Assembly (NCBI RefSeq): GCF_001661345.1
Contig: NW_017962920.1
Location: 186,001-250,000 of the forward strand
DNA from: Ascoidea rubescens DSM 1968
Taxonomy: Eukaryota; Ascomycota; Saccharomycetes; Ascoideales; Ascoideaceae
Direction: 5' to 3'
DNA: 64,000 nt
Shown here in pieces: positions 38,361 through 47,705 of the stretch. A program made the translations under genes and the position numbers. Within the stretch, counting starts at the first letter, position 1. Each line of letters opens with the position of its first letter. The notes below the pieces were generated by a model that saw only the letters and a program-made list of their open reading frames with translations, was not told the DNA's origin and did not search any database.

Positions 38361-39455
38361 TTAATCAACACTTTCCTCTTTTTTCAATCTTTTTTTTTTT
38401 ATTTCAGAGTGAACTCTGGATGATACTGTTGATATGGGTAACATATCAAGTATTGATCTTTTTCTTTTTTTTAGAGGCGAAGTTTTAATATTCTTGGTCT
38501 TAATTTCATTTTCACTTTCACTTTCATTTTCACTTTCATTTTCATTTTCACTCTTAGTATCACTTTTAATAACTTTTTTGCTATCAATTTTGTTATTTTT
38601 TTTGATAAAGTCAATTATTGATGGGCTTTCATTTCTAGATTTAATTGGTTCAATTAGATATTTACCGTCATTGGCCATTTTACCAACATTTTTACTTACT
38701 TTAAACCATTCTAATTTTATATCTCTTGAAGAGTTTAAACAAATTTTTAAAGAATCAGACCATGTATCGTTTGTTTTATTATCAATCCATTTGTCAAAAT
38801 CGTTAGAATTCTCCTTTAAAATGACTGGCATTCGTTTGTGTAGCCATGATAATTCTTTAAATGCAGGCTGAGTTATAATTGTAAATGAATTCAAGACAAT
38901 TTTTCCATTATTACTCAAGCTAGTATAACTAACTGATTCATAAAAACCCGCTAGAAAGATCAATTTATCATCTTTTCTCTTTACATAATATGGAATTTTC
39001 TCTTTGGTTTTAGCATCGTGCAACCATTCATAATAGCCTTGGACTGGAACAACACATCTTTTGGTATTTCTAACAGTAGCCCATAATTTTCCTGACTCTA
39101 TCGATTCGCATCTTGCATTGAAATATTTGAAATCAAATTGCTTGATCATGGCCTCCTTTCTCGCCCACATGGGAACCAACCCCCATTTCATATACTGAAG
39201 ATTATGTTTCTCATTCTTATTAAAATTGTATACATACACAGGAGCCATCCTGGTAGGACCAACATTGTAAGAAGGATGTTGTTGGTCTTGATCCATTACT
39301 TGGTCCACTGTTACATTTTGCTGAGCGAAGAGGTGAAGAAGCTCATCGCTCGACTAGGCCTCGAAGTGCAAAAAAGACGTATTAATAATCGATAGCCACT
39401 AGTAGAAAATAGCAAAAACCACACATACCAATGCCATTGCAAACCTCCCACACAT
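38361..39455 (-). CDS. SRAP/HMCES-type protein that crosslinks abasic sites (YMR114C orthologue)
   Basis: CDS is complement(join(38361..39353, 39429..39455)), 339 aa. Exon 1 encodes MCGRFAMAL and exon 2 continues SSDELLHLFAQQNVTVDQV. SRAP proteins bind single-stranded DNA at abasic sites and form a thiazolidine crosslink through Cys2 after Met removal. Cys2, the conserved FNARCESI segment, Glu in GYYEWL and His in WLHKRMPVIL are all present, so the active site is complete. The C terminus is a low-complexity tail with an ESENESEN-type repeat and basic ends, suggesting nuclear location. It diverges from MGR3 across 291 bp, as YMR114C and YMR115W do in S. cerevisiae. Without splicing the protein would lack its catalytic Cys. 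Confidence 0.9.
39354..39428 (-). other. Intron of the SRAP gene
   Basis: 75 nt, phase 0, after codon 9. Donor GTATGT (39428-39423), acceptor GGCCTAG ending at 39354. No perfect TACTAAC is seen; TACTAGT or the TATTAAT-like word could serve as branch site. Splicing joins MCGRFAMAL to SSDELLHLF, the expected SRAP N terminus. Confidence 0.85.
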
Positions 39456-39746
39456 CTCAGTAACTGCTCGAAATATCTGTTCTTCAGATCTCATCTTCTC
39501 ATCTCCTTATCTTCGGATCCTAATCAGTGATTTCAACCCTCGGATTTCTATTCTCGGAGCAACCAAAAACGGCTTTTACCAGAAGTTGAACCGTTTTCCG
39601 GTAAAAGACCCGTTCCGCTGGCTCGGACTCTCAACCAATAGGAAGAGAGCAATCGCCTTCTGCTCAGCATGAGAAGATCTGTCGCAAATACAGCTGAAGA
39701 AGAAGCAGCAAAATATATATATTGGAGATTGCTGTATTATATTAAG

Positions 39747-41147
39747 ATGATCAGAACAACGAGTCGCTTTGCAGCAGCTCAACACCAGGTTTTCTCCAGC
39801 ACAAGAACTAAAACCACCAGCAGCCTTTTGAAAACTTGCAATAGCAAACCCAATTTGGCTTTCTCAAATCAAAGATGCTGCTATTCTACAGATCCCAATT
39901 ACCAGGCTTACTACGATCTTCATCATCCCAAGAAGAGAAACTGGAAGAGAACAGTTATCGGTTTGGCTGCTTTGTCTCTAACTGGCTATGGTCTTTACTA
40001 TTATTACTGGCCTCATCACACTTTTCCTACCTCTGTTGCTAAACTTTTGAGAAAGGGACTATGGGCAGAATCCAACAAGGAAAACAACAACTATGCTGGT
40101 GCTTTACAATTTTATATTCGTGCCTTGGAAGAATGCAATAACCTAGAAATCGATAAATTAAGCGATGAATATACTGGAGTTCAACTAAAAATCGCTGAAA
40201 TGTTGGAAAAATTAAACCTATTAGAGGAAGCTAAAAACATCTATCAAGAATTAGCCGATTTATACTTATCCACCCTACTTTCAGAGAAAATACCTATTGA
40301 AACTAGACCTCACATAATTCAAAAGGATTTGAGAATTGTAATTAAATTAGTTCACCTAAGTGAATCTGATCCAACTTATTGTTCAAATTTATTATTAACT
40401 CATTGCATAAAAGCTCAAGAAGAAGTAGCTAGAAGAGGTGGATCACTAGCTAGCAACGATTCAATAGTTCATCCCAGCCCAAAGAACCATGATTTATTCA
40501 TATCATATCCTGTAAATTCTCAAGCTTGGTTCCCCTTTCGCGATGAATTTTTCATTGCTAGAGATTTATATATCTCAACTTGTTTAAGGTTAGGTGAACA
40601 TTTATTAGCAATTAGATCTCAAATAACTACTTTACAATGGATGGTAATGGCTGATTGCGATTTTCCTGATATCATAATGTGTCAATTTAATCTTGGTTCA
40701 CTATTATATTTACAAGCTGAAGAATATGAAAGTAGAGAATTAAATGCTAAAAAAAATAATAACGAAAAAGATATTCAACTCTTCAAAGAAGAAAAAGATG
40801 AATGTTTAAAAAGTGCAACTTTTTGTTATGAATCAATATTAGAAGCTGTAAAATCTTTTCCTCCTGTTATTTCAAGAGACCATCCTCAAATTGTTGAAGC
40901 ATTAGCCTTGACTACATACTCATTAGGTGTAATAAATTTGCACACTGGAAATCTTGAAAAGGCAAAGGAATTATTAAGAAGATCAAGATTAAGAGCCAAG
41001 GGCATAAATAATGAGGAATTAGTAGCCGAAGCTGAAGCTGAATTAAAAAAATTAGAAAAAGAAGAAAAATTATTAGAACTGAAACAAAAAGAAAATAATG
41101 ATGAAAAAAATATGACAATCGAAATGATTGCTCAATTAGTAAAATAA
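39747..41147 (+). CDS. MGR3: MGR3, adaptor of the mitochondrial i-AAA protease
   Basis: 466 aa from MIRTTSRFAAAQHQ. Mgr3 forms a complex with Mgr1 and feeds substrates to the Yme1 i-AAA protease on the intermembrane-space side of the inner membrane. The N terminus (about 1-60) is rich in Arg, Ser and Thr with no acid, a typical presequence. One transmembrane segment follows (about 73-92, VIGLAALSLTGYGLYYYYW). The rest is TPR-like helical: GALQFYIRALEECN, AKNIYQELADLYLSTLL, FNLGSLLYLQAEEYE, LALTTYSLGVINLHTGNLEKAKELLRRSR. Its neighbour is the YMR114C orthologue in the same divergent arrangement as in S. cerevisiae (MGR3 is YMR115W). The frame is open upstream to 39669 without family match. Confidence 0.85.
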   Translation: MIRTTSRFAAAQHQVFSSTRTKTTSSLLKTCNSKPNLAFSNQRCCYSTDPNYQAYYDLHHPKKRNWKRTVIGLAALSLTGYGLYYYYWPHHTFPTSVAKLLRKGLWAESNKENNNYAGALQFYIRALEECNNLEIDKLSDEYTGVQLKIAEMLEKLNLLEEAKNIYQELADLYLSTLLSEKIPIETRPHIIQKDLRIVIKLVHLSESDPTYCSNLLLTHCIKAQEEVARRGGSLASNDSIVHPSPKNHDLFISYPVNSQAWFPFRDEFFIARDLYISTCLRLGEHLLAIRSQITTLQWMVMADCDFPDIIMCQFNLGSLLYLQAEEYESRELNAKKNNNEKDIQLFKEEKDECLKSATFCYESILEAVKSFPPVISRDHPQIVEALALTTYSLGVINLHTGNLEKAKELLRRSRLRAKGINNEELVAEAEAELKKLEKEEKLLELKQKENNDEKNMTIEMIAQLVK

Positions 41148-41357
41148 GCTTGAATGAAATAAGTTTGAATAAAATATTATACCCGTATTAGTCATTGTTT
41201 ATTCAAATTAAAACAGTATAAAAAAATAAAAAAAAACATTATACATAGAATAACATATTAAATAATTATAAATAGAAATTGAGAATCCAAATAGGTTACT
41301 TTAATTCAATTAAGTTTGATAAATTCATCATTTAATCATCAAATTCACCGATTGAAA

Positions 41358-41553
41358 TTAAAGTAAAATGGCATCTTTTGTTCTCGATAAATCGATCTTA
41401 GTGATATTACTAATAATATAGTTACTATTATAAATGGAATTGGCTAATTTTATGTGTTGGAGCCTTTCATGTTCGATTATCCACCAAATTTTCATTACTT
41501 CAATAAATTGAAAATATTTAATATTTTTACTTTTGCTTTCGCTTTCATTTTCA

Positions 41554-41599
<46 letters not shown>

Positions 41600-42581
41600 T
41601 ATTTTGATTATAGTTGTAGTTATAGTTTGCATAAATATTGAAATAATAATTTAATTCACTTTCGTTAATATTCCAAGGTTTGGGATTCATAATATAATGA
41701 ACATTCTTAACTTGAGACCAATTCCAAATATCTGGATGAACTAATTTTAAAGTCTTTAATGCGTTATACTTATAAGATAAAGGTAACCATTTGCCTTGAA
41801 ATATATCGGATAATAAACTTTGATCAGGAAAATCATAATTTTTAGTCATTTCATAATCATTAAGAGTATCTAAAATCATTTGATAGATTTGTAATGAAGG
41901 TTTTATAATTAATAAACCGCCATTACACATTTTAACGCCTGAATTACAAACAGGACCTAACACTTCATTTAAATCTTTAATTTTGTTATTATTATTGTCA
42001 TTATCATTGTCATTATCATTAGATAATTTTGGAAAATTTTCATAATAATGTGTATAAGCACAGCTTTTAGGAATCCAATCATCGGGATAATGAGACAATT
42101 TCAATGGATTACAAGCACAAGCATGTGTAGAAGAAAAGACTAATTTTTTATTATCAATGTTGATTAAATTGTCATCAAATAATTCATCCATATTTTTCAA
42201 GACTAGCATATCCGAATCCAAGAAAATAATCTTATTGAATTGAATTAGTTTGAAGATCTTTAATTTTGTCCAACAATCATTAAATCTTGAGTCATGTTCA
42301 TCAAATGATTTCTCGTATTTTGGTTTTAAATGATCAATGATTATGATTTTATTTAAATCAATTAAATTATCGATTAATTTTTGTCTAATATCAGTTTTTT
42401 TGCTCTCAAAAAGATTTGGAGTTAATAAGATAATCAAGTGATATTTTGACTTAACTCTTTGCAAAGAATAGTTCAAATTTAGTAAGCCAGGTAAATAGTT
42501 TTCGTTGGTAACCAAAGTCATCCAAACGTTTTTTGGGTTTGAATTTGAATTTGAATTTGAATTGAAAATTAATGAAGACAT
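41358..42581 (-). CDS. GT8-family glycosyltransferase (glycogenin/galactinol-synthase-like)
   Basis: 407 aa. The GT-A fold is seen in order: NVWMTLVTNENYLPGLLNL (first strand and nucleotide-binding loop), SKYHLIILLTP, KLKIFKLIQFNKIIFLDSDMLVLKNMDELFD with the metal-binding DSD, then HACACNPLKLSHYPDDWIPKSCAYT, a Cys-rich block I associate with fungal members, NSGVKMCNGGLLIIKPS, DFPDQSLLSDIFQGKWLPLSYKYN and HYIMNPKPWN. There is no signal peptide or membrane anchor, so a cytosolic enzyme is likely; donor and acceptor are unknown. The glycogenin autoglucosylation tail is not obvious. The N terminus starts with an NSNSNSN repeat and the C-terminal part has an (NE)n run; both derive from hexanucleotide arrays. 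Confidence 0.78.
41533..41604. repeat. Hexanucleotide array (CGTTTT/CATTTT)n in the GT8 gene
   Basis: Tandem TTTTCG/TTTTCA hexamers on +, read on the - strand as GAAAAC/GAAAAT, which gives an alternating Glu-Asn tract ending in Ser-rich residues. Confidence 0.9.
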
Positions 42582-44602
42582 TTTAGTTATTATTATTATT
42601 ATTAAGAATACTCGTATTTAGTGGGACTAACAGCCAGGAGATTTGCGGTTTTATTTTTTATTAATTTTTATTTTTTTTCAAGGAAATCAATGGATTCCAA
42701 GAAATATATTGATTATGATGGTTTTTAAGAGATATAAAAGAATACATTGCGATAAATGGCAAAAGACTAGGAATTGGAGAAATATTTATGTGAAAGCAAT
42801 ATCTTTTTGTAAGCAAAACGAAATTATGGCTTTGTTTTTGCGGTTTGAAAGAAAGAAAAAGATTTTGATAATTATGATATGCCTCAATCATAAATTAGGA
42901 ATAACCAAAAATACCTAGAATATGGATATTAATATAAGTGATAGTAATAATGGGGGGATGCAATAAATCTTTCCCTACTTTTGCTTTTATTTCTTTGTTT
43001 GTCGCTGATAAAGTTCAAGGCTGGATGGAATTTTAACATAATCAGATTGAAGGAAACCAGTTTTTATAATTGAATTTAAAATGATGCCTGAAAAGTAGAG
43101 AATAAAACTTGGCAGATTTAGTCGAAGCATCAAAAATTTGTCCACTGGAGAGCATCAAAATCCAAAAAGTGTTTTATATTACTCCAAAAAAGCTTTAAAT
43201 AGCACAGAAAAAAGCACCTCAAATATGAACAAAATAGTGAAACAGCAGCAGTTTCATTTAGACCATGACTAATGAATAAAGATGGATTAGATCGAATAAA
43301 ATTGAATAAAATTATCCGAGATTGGAGCCCTAAGCTACAGCCCTAACTGAGCTTAAAGCCACCAGAAAAGTGGCTTGAAGAGAGGTTGTATTTAAAATAT
43401 AGGCATCGAAAGAAAACAAGGATGTAATATATACATACAACGAGAAATTAACAAGTAGGAGAGGCAGTACTACCATTTCGAGAGATTAACAAAAATTACC
43501 AAAATCGACAAAAATAGATAGACAAATAACTACCTTTGCAGTTTCCTGGAGAGCATTAGAAAGCAAAAAATAACACGTGCCTGGAGTAATTTAAAGTAAT
43601 TGATTATGAATGATTCAACGAGAATAAATATTATTTACTTGGTAGCAAAATAAGCAATTTAGATGGTTCAGAATAAAAAACGGTGAGCAGTGAGCCCAAA
43701 CTATTGTTTGGACTCATCTGTCAAAACTTGAGGTTGGGACTATTAACAAATTGAGAAAATCAGAGCTATAGGTTTGGATTTCAATTTTCATACAACCAGG
43801 TTGATTTTTGAAGAGAAGAGCAGCTTTTGAATGTGGAAATTGAATATAAGTGATTATAAGAAAAATGATTGAGGAAAAATGAAGGAAAGTGAAGGAAAAT
43901 GACTTTAAAATTGCTTTTTGCTCACGAATCCACAATGTTGATATGAAAATAACATGTGTATAACCTTATAGTCAGTGTTTTATTAATATTTTTGCTTTTA
44001 ATAGATTTGAAAGCCTGTATTGAAGAATTATAAGTGAAAGGTTTTGATATATTTCATGATGGTGATATTTTATGGTAATGAAATGTGAAATTGGAATCTT
44101 AGGAAAGGTGTGCATCCATTCTAATGGATTGGAGCGAGATGACGCATGCACTTGTGTATATATGCAAATTAATTTGAGACACGCATTTGCAGATTGAAAA
44201 CGGATTGAAAACGGATTGGAAAAGAAGAGACAAGACGGAAAGCCCAAAGAGGCAATTTGAGGATGGGACAATAGCCCATTTCAAGCAGTTGGGGAAAAAC
44301 TGGAGAAAAAATAATATTGTAAATATGGAATGAGATATTTGTAGGAAAGAACCTGAGTTATGGAGATAAACCTGAACTGTGAGGATGACTTTTATTGAGT
44401 GGAGTGGATTTTTGATTGTAAGAGAAAGAAAAGAAAGAACAATAAGGTAAGTGGTGGAAAAAATAGGAAAACAAGTGAAAAAGTCAAATTTGACACAAAA
44501 CAAGAAAAAGAAAAACAGGAACTAAGTAGGTAATAAAAAACTACCAAAAAGCCGTGTGAGACACGGACCAATTGAAATCGCTTAAACATTAATGACAAAG
44601 TG

Positions 44603-44625
44603 GCTTTGGGTCGTAAACCCAAAGC
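44603..44625. other. Perfect 9-bp hairpin GCTTTGGGT/ACCCAAAGC
   Basis: GCTTTGGGT, loop CGTAA, ACCCAAAGC. The strongest inverted repeat in the gene-free block, 36 bp after a second one (CCGTGT-GAG-ACACGG, 44552-44566). It is not followed by a T run, so it is not an obvious terminator. Confidence 0.85.
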
Positions 44626-44648
44626 GTGTTTGGACGATGGCAGTGAAA

Positions 44649-44720
44649 TGATTTGATGATTTGATGATTTAATGATTTGATGATTTGATGATTTGATGGT
44701 TTGGTGATTGGATGATTAAA
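44649..44720. repeat. Nine tandem 8-bp TGATTTGA units
   Basis: Nine units in strict 8-bp register: six close to TGATTTGA, then three diverging units (TGGTTTGG, TGATTGGA, TGATTAAA). Decay toward the right end suggests that side is older. Confidence 0.93.
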
Positions 44721-45206
44721 AGATTGAATTTTGAATTTAGAAACTGCGGGTATTTGGTTTAAAATGGAAAATAAAATAAATTAGGTTAGGGTGATTTGAG
44801 AGAAATGAGAGATTTAAATCCGCTGAGAGATTTAGAGTATTGTTGGTATGATGATTACAAGAAATGAAATAATAGGCAGCAAAAGAAATTTATTGAAGAA
44901 CAAAAGCAATACAATTTGAATCAATAAAATACTAAATAAGAATCTACAATAGTAAAAAATTAAATAATACCAAAGATTGCAATGTATATTATCTAAAGAA
45001 AATGAAAAAGGAAAAGGTTTAGATTTGATATTTTTTTGAGTTTTTTTTTGATTTGTTTGTAAATTGAAACTTGAGAATTTATTAAGTGGTTAAAAAAATT
45101 TACAAAAAGTAAACCATATTAAAATGGGAAATTTATTATCTACTGGTATCATTGAGTTTCAACAAATATTTTTATTGTAAGCAGACTAGCTATAGGAGCA
45201 GCAGAC

Positions 45207-45578
45207 TTAGAATAATAACAAACCAGCAACGGCAGCGACGGAACCTAAACCGAAAGCGACTTTGCTAGCACCATTGGCAGTTTCAACTTCTGGAACAGTA
45301 TCATTACCTTTTTTGGTGGAAGAAGAAACTGGAGGAGTGTAAGATTCGGTTTCTTCTGGTAATGGGCAGTAGGTGGTGTAAACAGTCTTGGTACCTTTGA
45401 TGGTTTCGGTGACAGTGGTGACACCGGTGGTGACTGGGACTTCAGTACAGACAGTGACACTTTCACAAGAAGTGATGGTGATAACAGTGGTGTCGATGTC
45501 GTAGACAGTGGTGTTGGCGTAGCCAGCAGAAACGGCAGCGGCAGCAGCAGCAAGTAATAAGGCTCTGGAGAATTGCAT
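45207..45578 (-). CDS. CCW12-like GPI-anchored cell-wall mannoprotein
   Basis: 123 aa. Signal peptide 1-18 (MQFSRALLLAAAAAAVSA). The mature part is Thr/Val-rich with TTVITITSCESVTVC and TVYTTYCPLPEETE; Cys38, Cys44 and Cys71 and their spacing follow Ccw12 (TTLVTITSCEDHVC, QYTTWCPL). N-glycosylation sequons at Asn22 and Asn92. The C terminus has a GPI signal: NGAS near 102-105 as a likely anchor site, then a hydrophobic tail ending GLLLF. Such proteins are abundant structural mannoproteins linked to beta-glucan at sites of growth. Codon choice is less AT-driven than in neighbours (GGT, ACC, GTT, TTG preferred), as expected for a highly expressed gene. It stands alone between two long intergenic regions. 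Confidence 0.85.
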   Translation of the reverse strand: MQFSRALLLAAAAAAVSAGYANTTVYDIDTTVITITSCESVTVCTEVPVTTGVTTVTETIKGTKTVYTTYCPLPEETESYTPPVSSSTKKGNDTVPEVETANGASKVAFGLGSVAAVAGLLLF

Positions 45579-47705
45579 TTTGGGTAGAATATGATGGGAG
45601 AGAAGAAAGAGTAGAAAACTTAGATAAGCGAATGTATGGGTTAAATCCTGACTTGATTAAAAGAATTATAATCTGTGAAGAAAGAAAAAGAGAAAAAAGA
45701 AGGAAATGAAAGATGAAAAATGAGAAGAAAAAGCTGCTTAAATAAACAAAATCAACACACCAAAAAATGGTTGATTGCAATCATTACACTAAGCCTTAGC
45801 AAACCTTAACGCAAACTGTCACGGACAGGGTAAGTACAAAAAGCTTACCTGAGAATAGACTTTCACATATGAGAATGTGGGTACACGGATCTTGTTTCAC
45901 TAGAACAGGGAAAATAAAACACATTTGCGCTTTTTCCACCGAGATGCAGCGGTTTTGCGGTGGTGCGCTTGCAGAATCCCTTTGGGCATGGGACCATGTA
46001 TTTTTAGATGCGTCGTCTATGCTTTTGCTGAATCTTATCAATTGAGGAAGTTGGATATTTCCAATTCTGCAACTGATAACGGACTCTTCATACCAGAGGT
46101 GGCTCCTCCAATTACTGCTAAAATCATAGCAGACTCAACAGCTTTTATCAGCATGGTGATAATCTAAGAGCTTCTACATGCTCTACGTTCAACACTCTTG
46201 CAGCCTATCCATTTACAGCGTCCAACCCACTTGCTCAAAAAGGCACTTGCGTGTGATATTTTGATTCTGGTTTAGACAATTCTTGCCTTTTGCTGCTTTT
46301 GGCTCCTTTCCCACTTCTATTCGCTTCAACTATTCTGCTATTCAACTGTTTTACTGCTCTAATCTTTCTATTTCTTTCTTCTTAGTCTTGTAGAACTGAC
46401 GTTTACTCCACTGAGTTTGCAGCAATAACATAATCTACCACTCGCAAAAACCCCTAATTTCTCATAGGCATTTCTTCGATCTACCATGTTTAAATTGCTT
46501 TTGATAAGTTCCTTTTGAATTTCATTTAGGCAATTTTGCTGAAACAATTCCACCCAGACAATGCCATTTAGTCTGATCCGGTTTGGATTCATTTTAATCT
46601 TATTTGATTCCGTTCTAGTTTATCCTGTTTTAATTGGTCTCCTTTTCGCTTACTTCCATTCTCTCTTGTCCTGAGAAATTGCTTTTGATGCTCAACGCTG
46701 ATTTCCAGTGCAAGCTTCGGTTTCAGCAGTTTCAGTCCTATTTTTGCTATTAACCCAATACTCCTATTATTGGTGCTGCTCACACCATTAATCCTATAAT
46801 TCAGTAAATCTCAAACAAAGTTGGGAAATAAACAGGTTGTAGTTTGGTGTTATTCTTAGAAGCAGCAAGTGGCTATTCTTAGTAGTTCCACGGATATTAC
46901 TGGAAAAGCAACAAAAGTCAAAAGAAATGAATAAGGCACTGGAAAAACTCAAACCCCTTTGCATCTTCTTCCATCACACTGGGTCTGGTTTTCTTTTCCT
47001 TTTTTTTTTCTTTTCCTTTTTTTTTCTTTTTGTTTCGTTGCCTTTTGTTTCATTTATTGATATTCTTTTTTGGTTACATGCCTATCACTGCATGCTGCGG
47101 TGTGATAACACGTACCTCATCGCTGGTCTCACAACCAGCCACGCGGATCCAATTGCACGTGATTTTAACTCACAATTGTCACTTGTCCCAATAAAGAAAT
47201 GGGACAGGGTCCGGATTTGGAGGTGGAACAATTGTGCAATTCTCCCAATTGTTGCTTCATGAGTTATTGTTGGTGTTATGTGTTTATATATCCCTACTAT
47301 TTTCCTATTATATACGTCTTTCTTGCTACATTCTTATGACTTTTGTATTATATTTGTAACTAACTCCATTCTATCACTCGACTCATGGGCCTCTAAGTGC
47401 AACTTCTTGTTTCCTCCATCCTCCACTCTCTTTATTCTTTAACCCAAAATGGCCCTTTCTCCATGAATCTCTGCTCTTACCGGTTCTAATAGATAAGATA
47501 AAAAAACTGAGCAATTGTGGAAAGTGTGAAGAGCCTAATTCAATCTCCAATTATATATTCCTTCCACCATTATCGTTATCACTATCATTACCATCACCAT
47601 CTACTAATTACTAATCATCCTGTGCTTTTTCTTTATTATATATTTATCTGTAATCACTATAATCTTAATGAATACCCATTCTCTTTCAAACAGCACGAAC
47701 TAATA
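45579..47705. other. 2.1-kb divergent intergenic region between the CCW12-like gene and the MFS gene
   Basis: No convincing gene. Short open frames (45925-46167 on +; 46368-46592 and 46589-46783 on -) lack domains or coding bias. The part 45840-46010 is GC-richer and contains small inverted repeats (CACAT..ATGTG; CCACCG..CGGTGG). A second dense block lies at 47100-47260. The length suggests a large upstream control region for the cell-wall gene, as highly regulated yeast genes often have. Confidence 0.45.
47150..47251. promoter_or_regulatory. Cluster of CAATTG palindromes with CACGTG and a hairpin
   Basis: Four CAATTG palindromes (47150-47155, 47173-47178, 47229-47234, 47246-47251), one CACGTG E-box (47156-47161) and a 7-bp inverted repeat TGTCCCA..TGGGACA (47184-47190, 47200-47206) within 102 bp, about 455 bp upstream of the MFS start codon. 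Likely a regulatory module; factor identity is unknown apart from CACGTG, which Cbf1- or Pho4-type bHLH proteins bind. Confidence 0.45.

Larger units (their letters stand above)
42582..45206. other. 2.6-kb region without a recognisable gene, with several stable hairpins
   Basis: No open frame with protein-like sequence was found on either strand. It starts upstream of the GT8 gene and ends at the 3' side of the CCW12-like gene. It includes several perfect or near-perfect inverted repeats (43356-43376; 43691-43716; 44552-44566; 44603-44625), a tandem 8-mer array (44649-44720), a CACGTG palindrome (43574-43579) and an 11-bp direct repeat CTGGAGAGCAT (43145-43155 and 43546-43556). It may hold regulatory DNA, a replication origin or a structured noncoding RNA. 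I could not match any known RNA (snRNA, RNase P, SRP, telomerase). Confidence 0.45.

Noticed and set aside
38361-39308. Intronless start of the SRAP gene at the codon beginning at 39308
   Set aside because: That codon is GTG and the protein would lack Cys2; the spliced exon 1 restores MCGRF, the defining N terminus.
45840-46010. GCTTACCTG followed by small stems and ATTTTTAG, resembling a U1 snRNA start and Sm site
   Set aside because: The 5' sequence does not match ACTTACC and the loop I GATCA motif is absent; the resemblance is short enough to be chance.
46368-46783. Two short overlapping - strand open frames (74 and 64 codons)
   Set aside because: No domain, no coding bias, alternative starts; probably chance frames in a regulatory region.
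47517-47705. 63-residue extension of the MFS protein
   Set aside because: His/Tyr-rich translation of CATTATCAC-type repeats; MGYNINS at 47706 is the better start.
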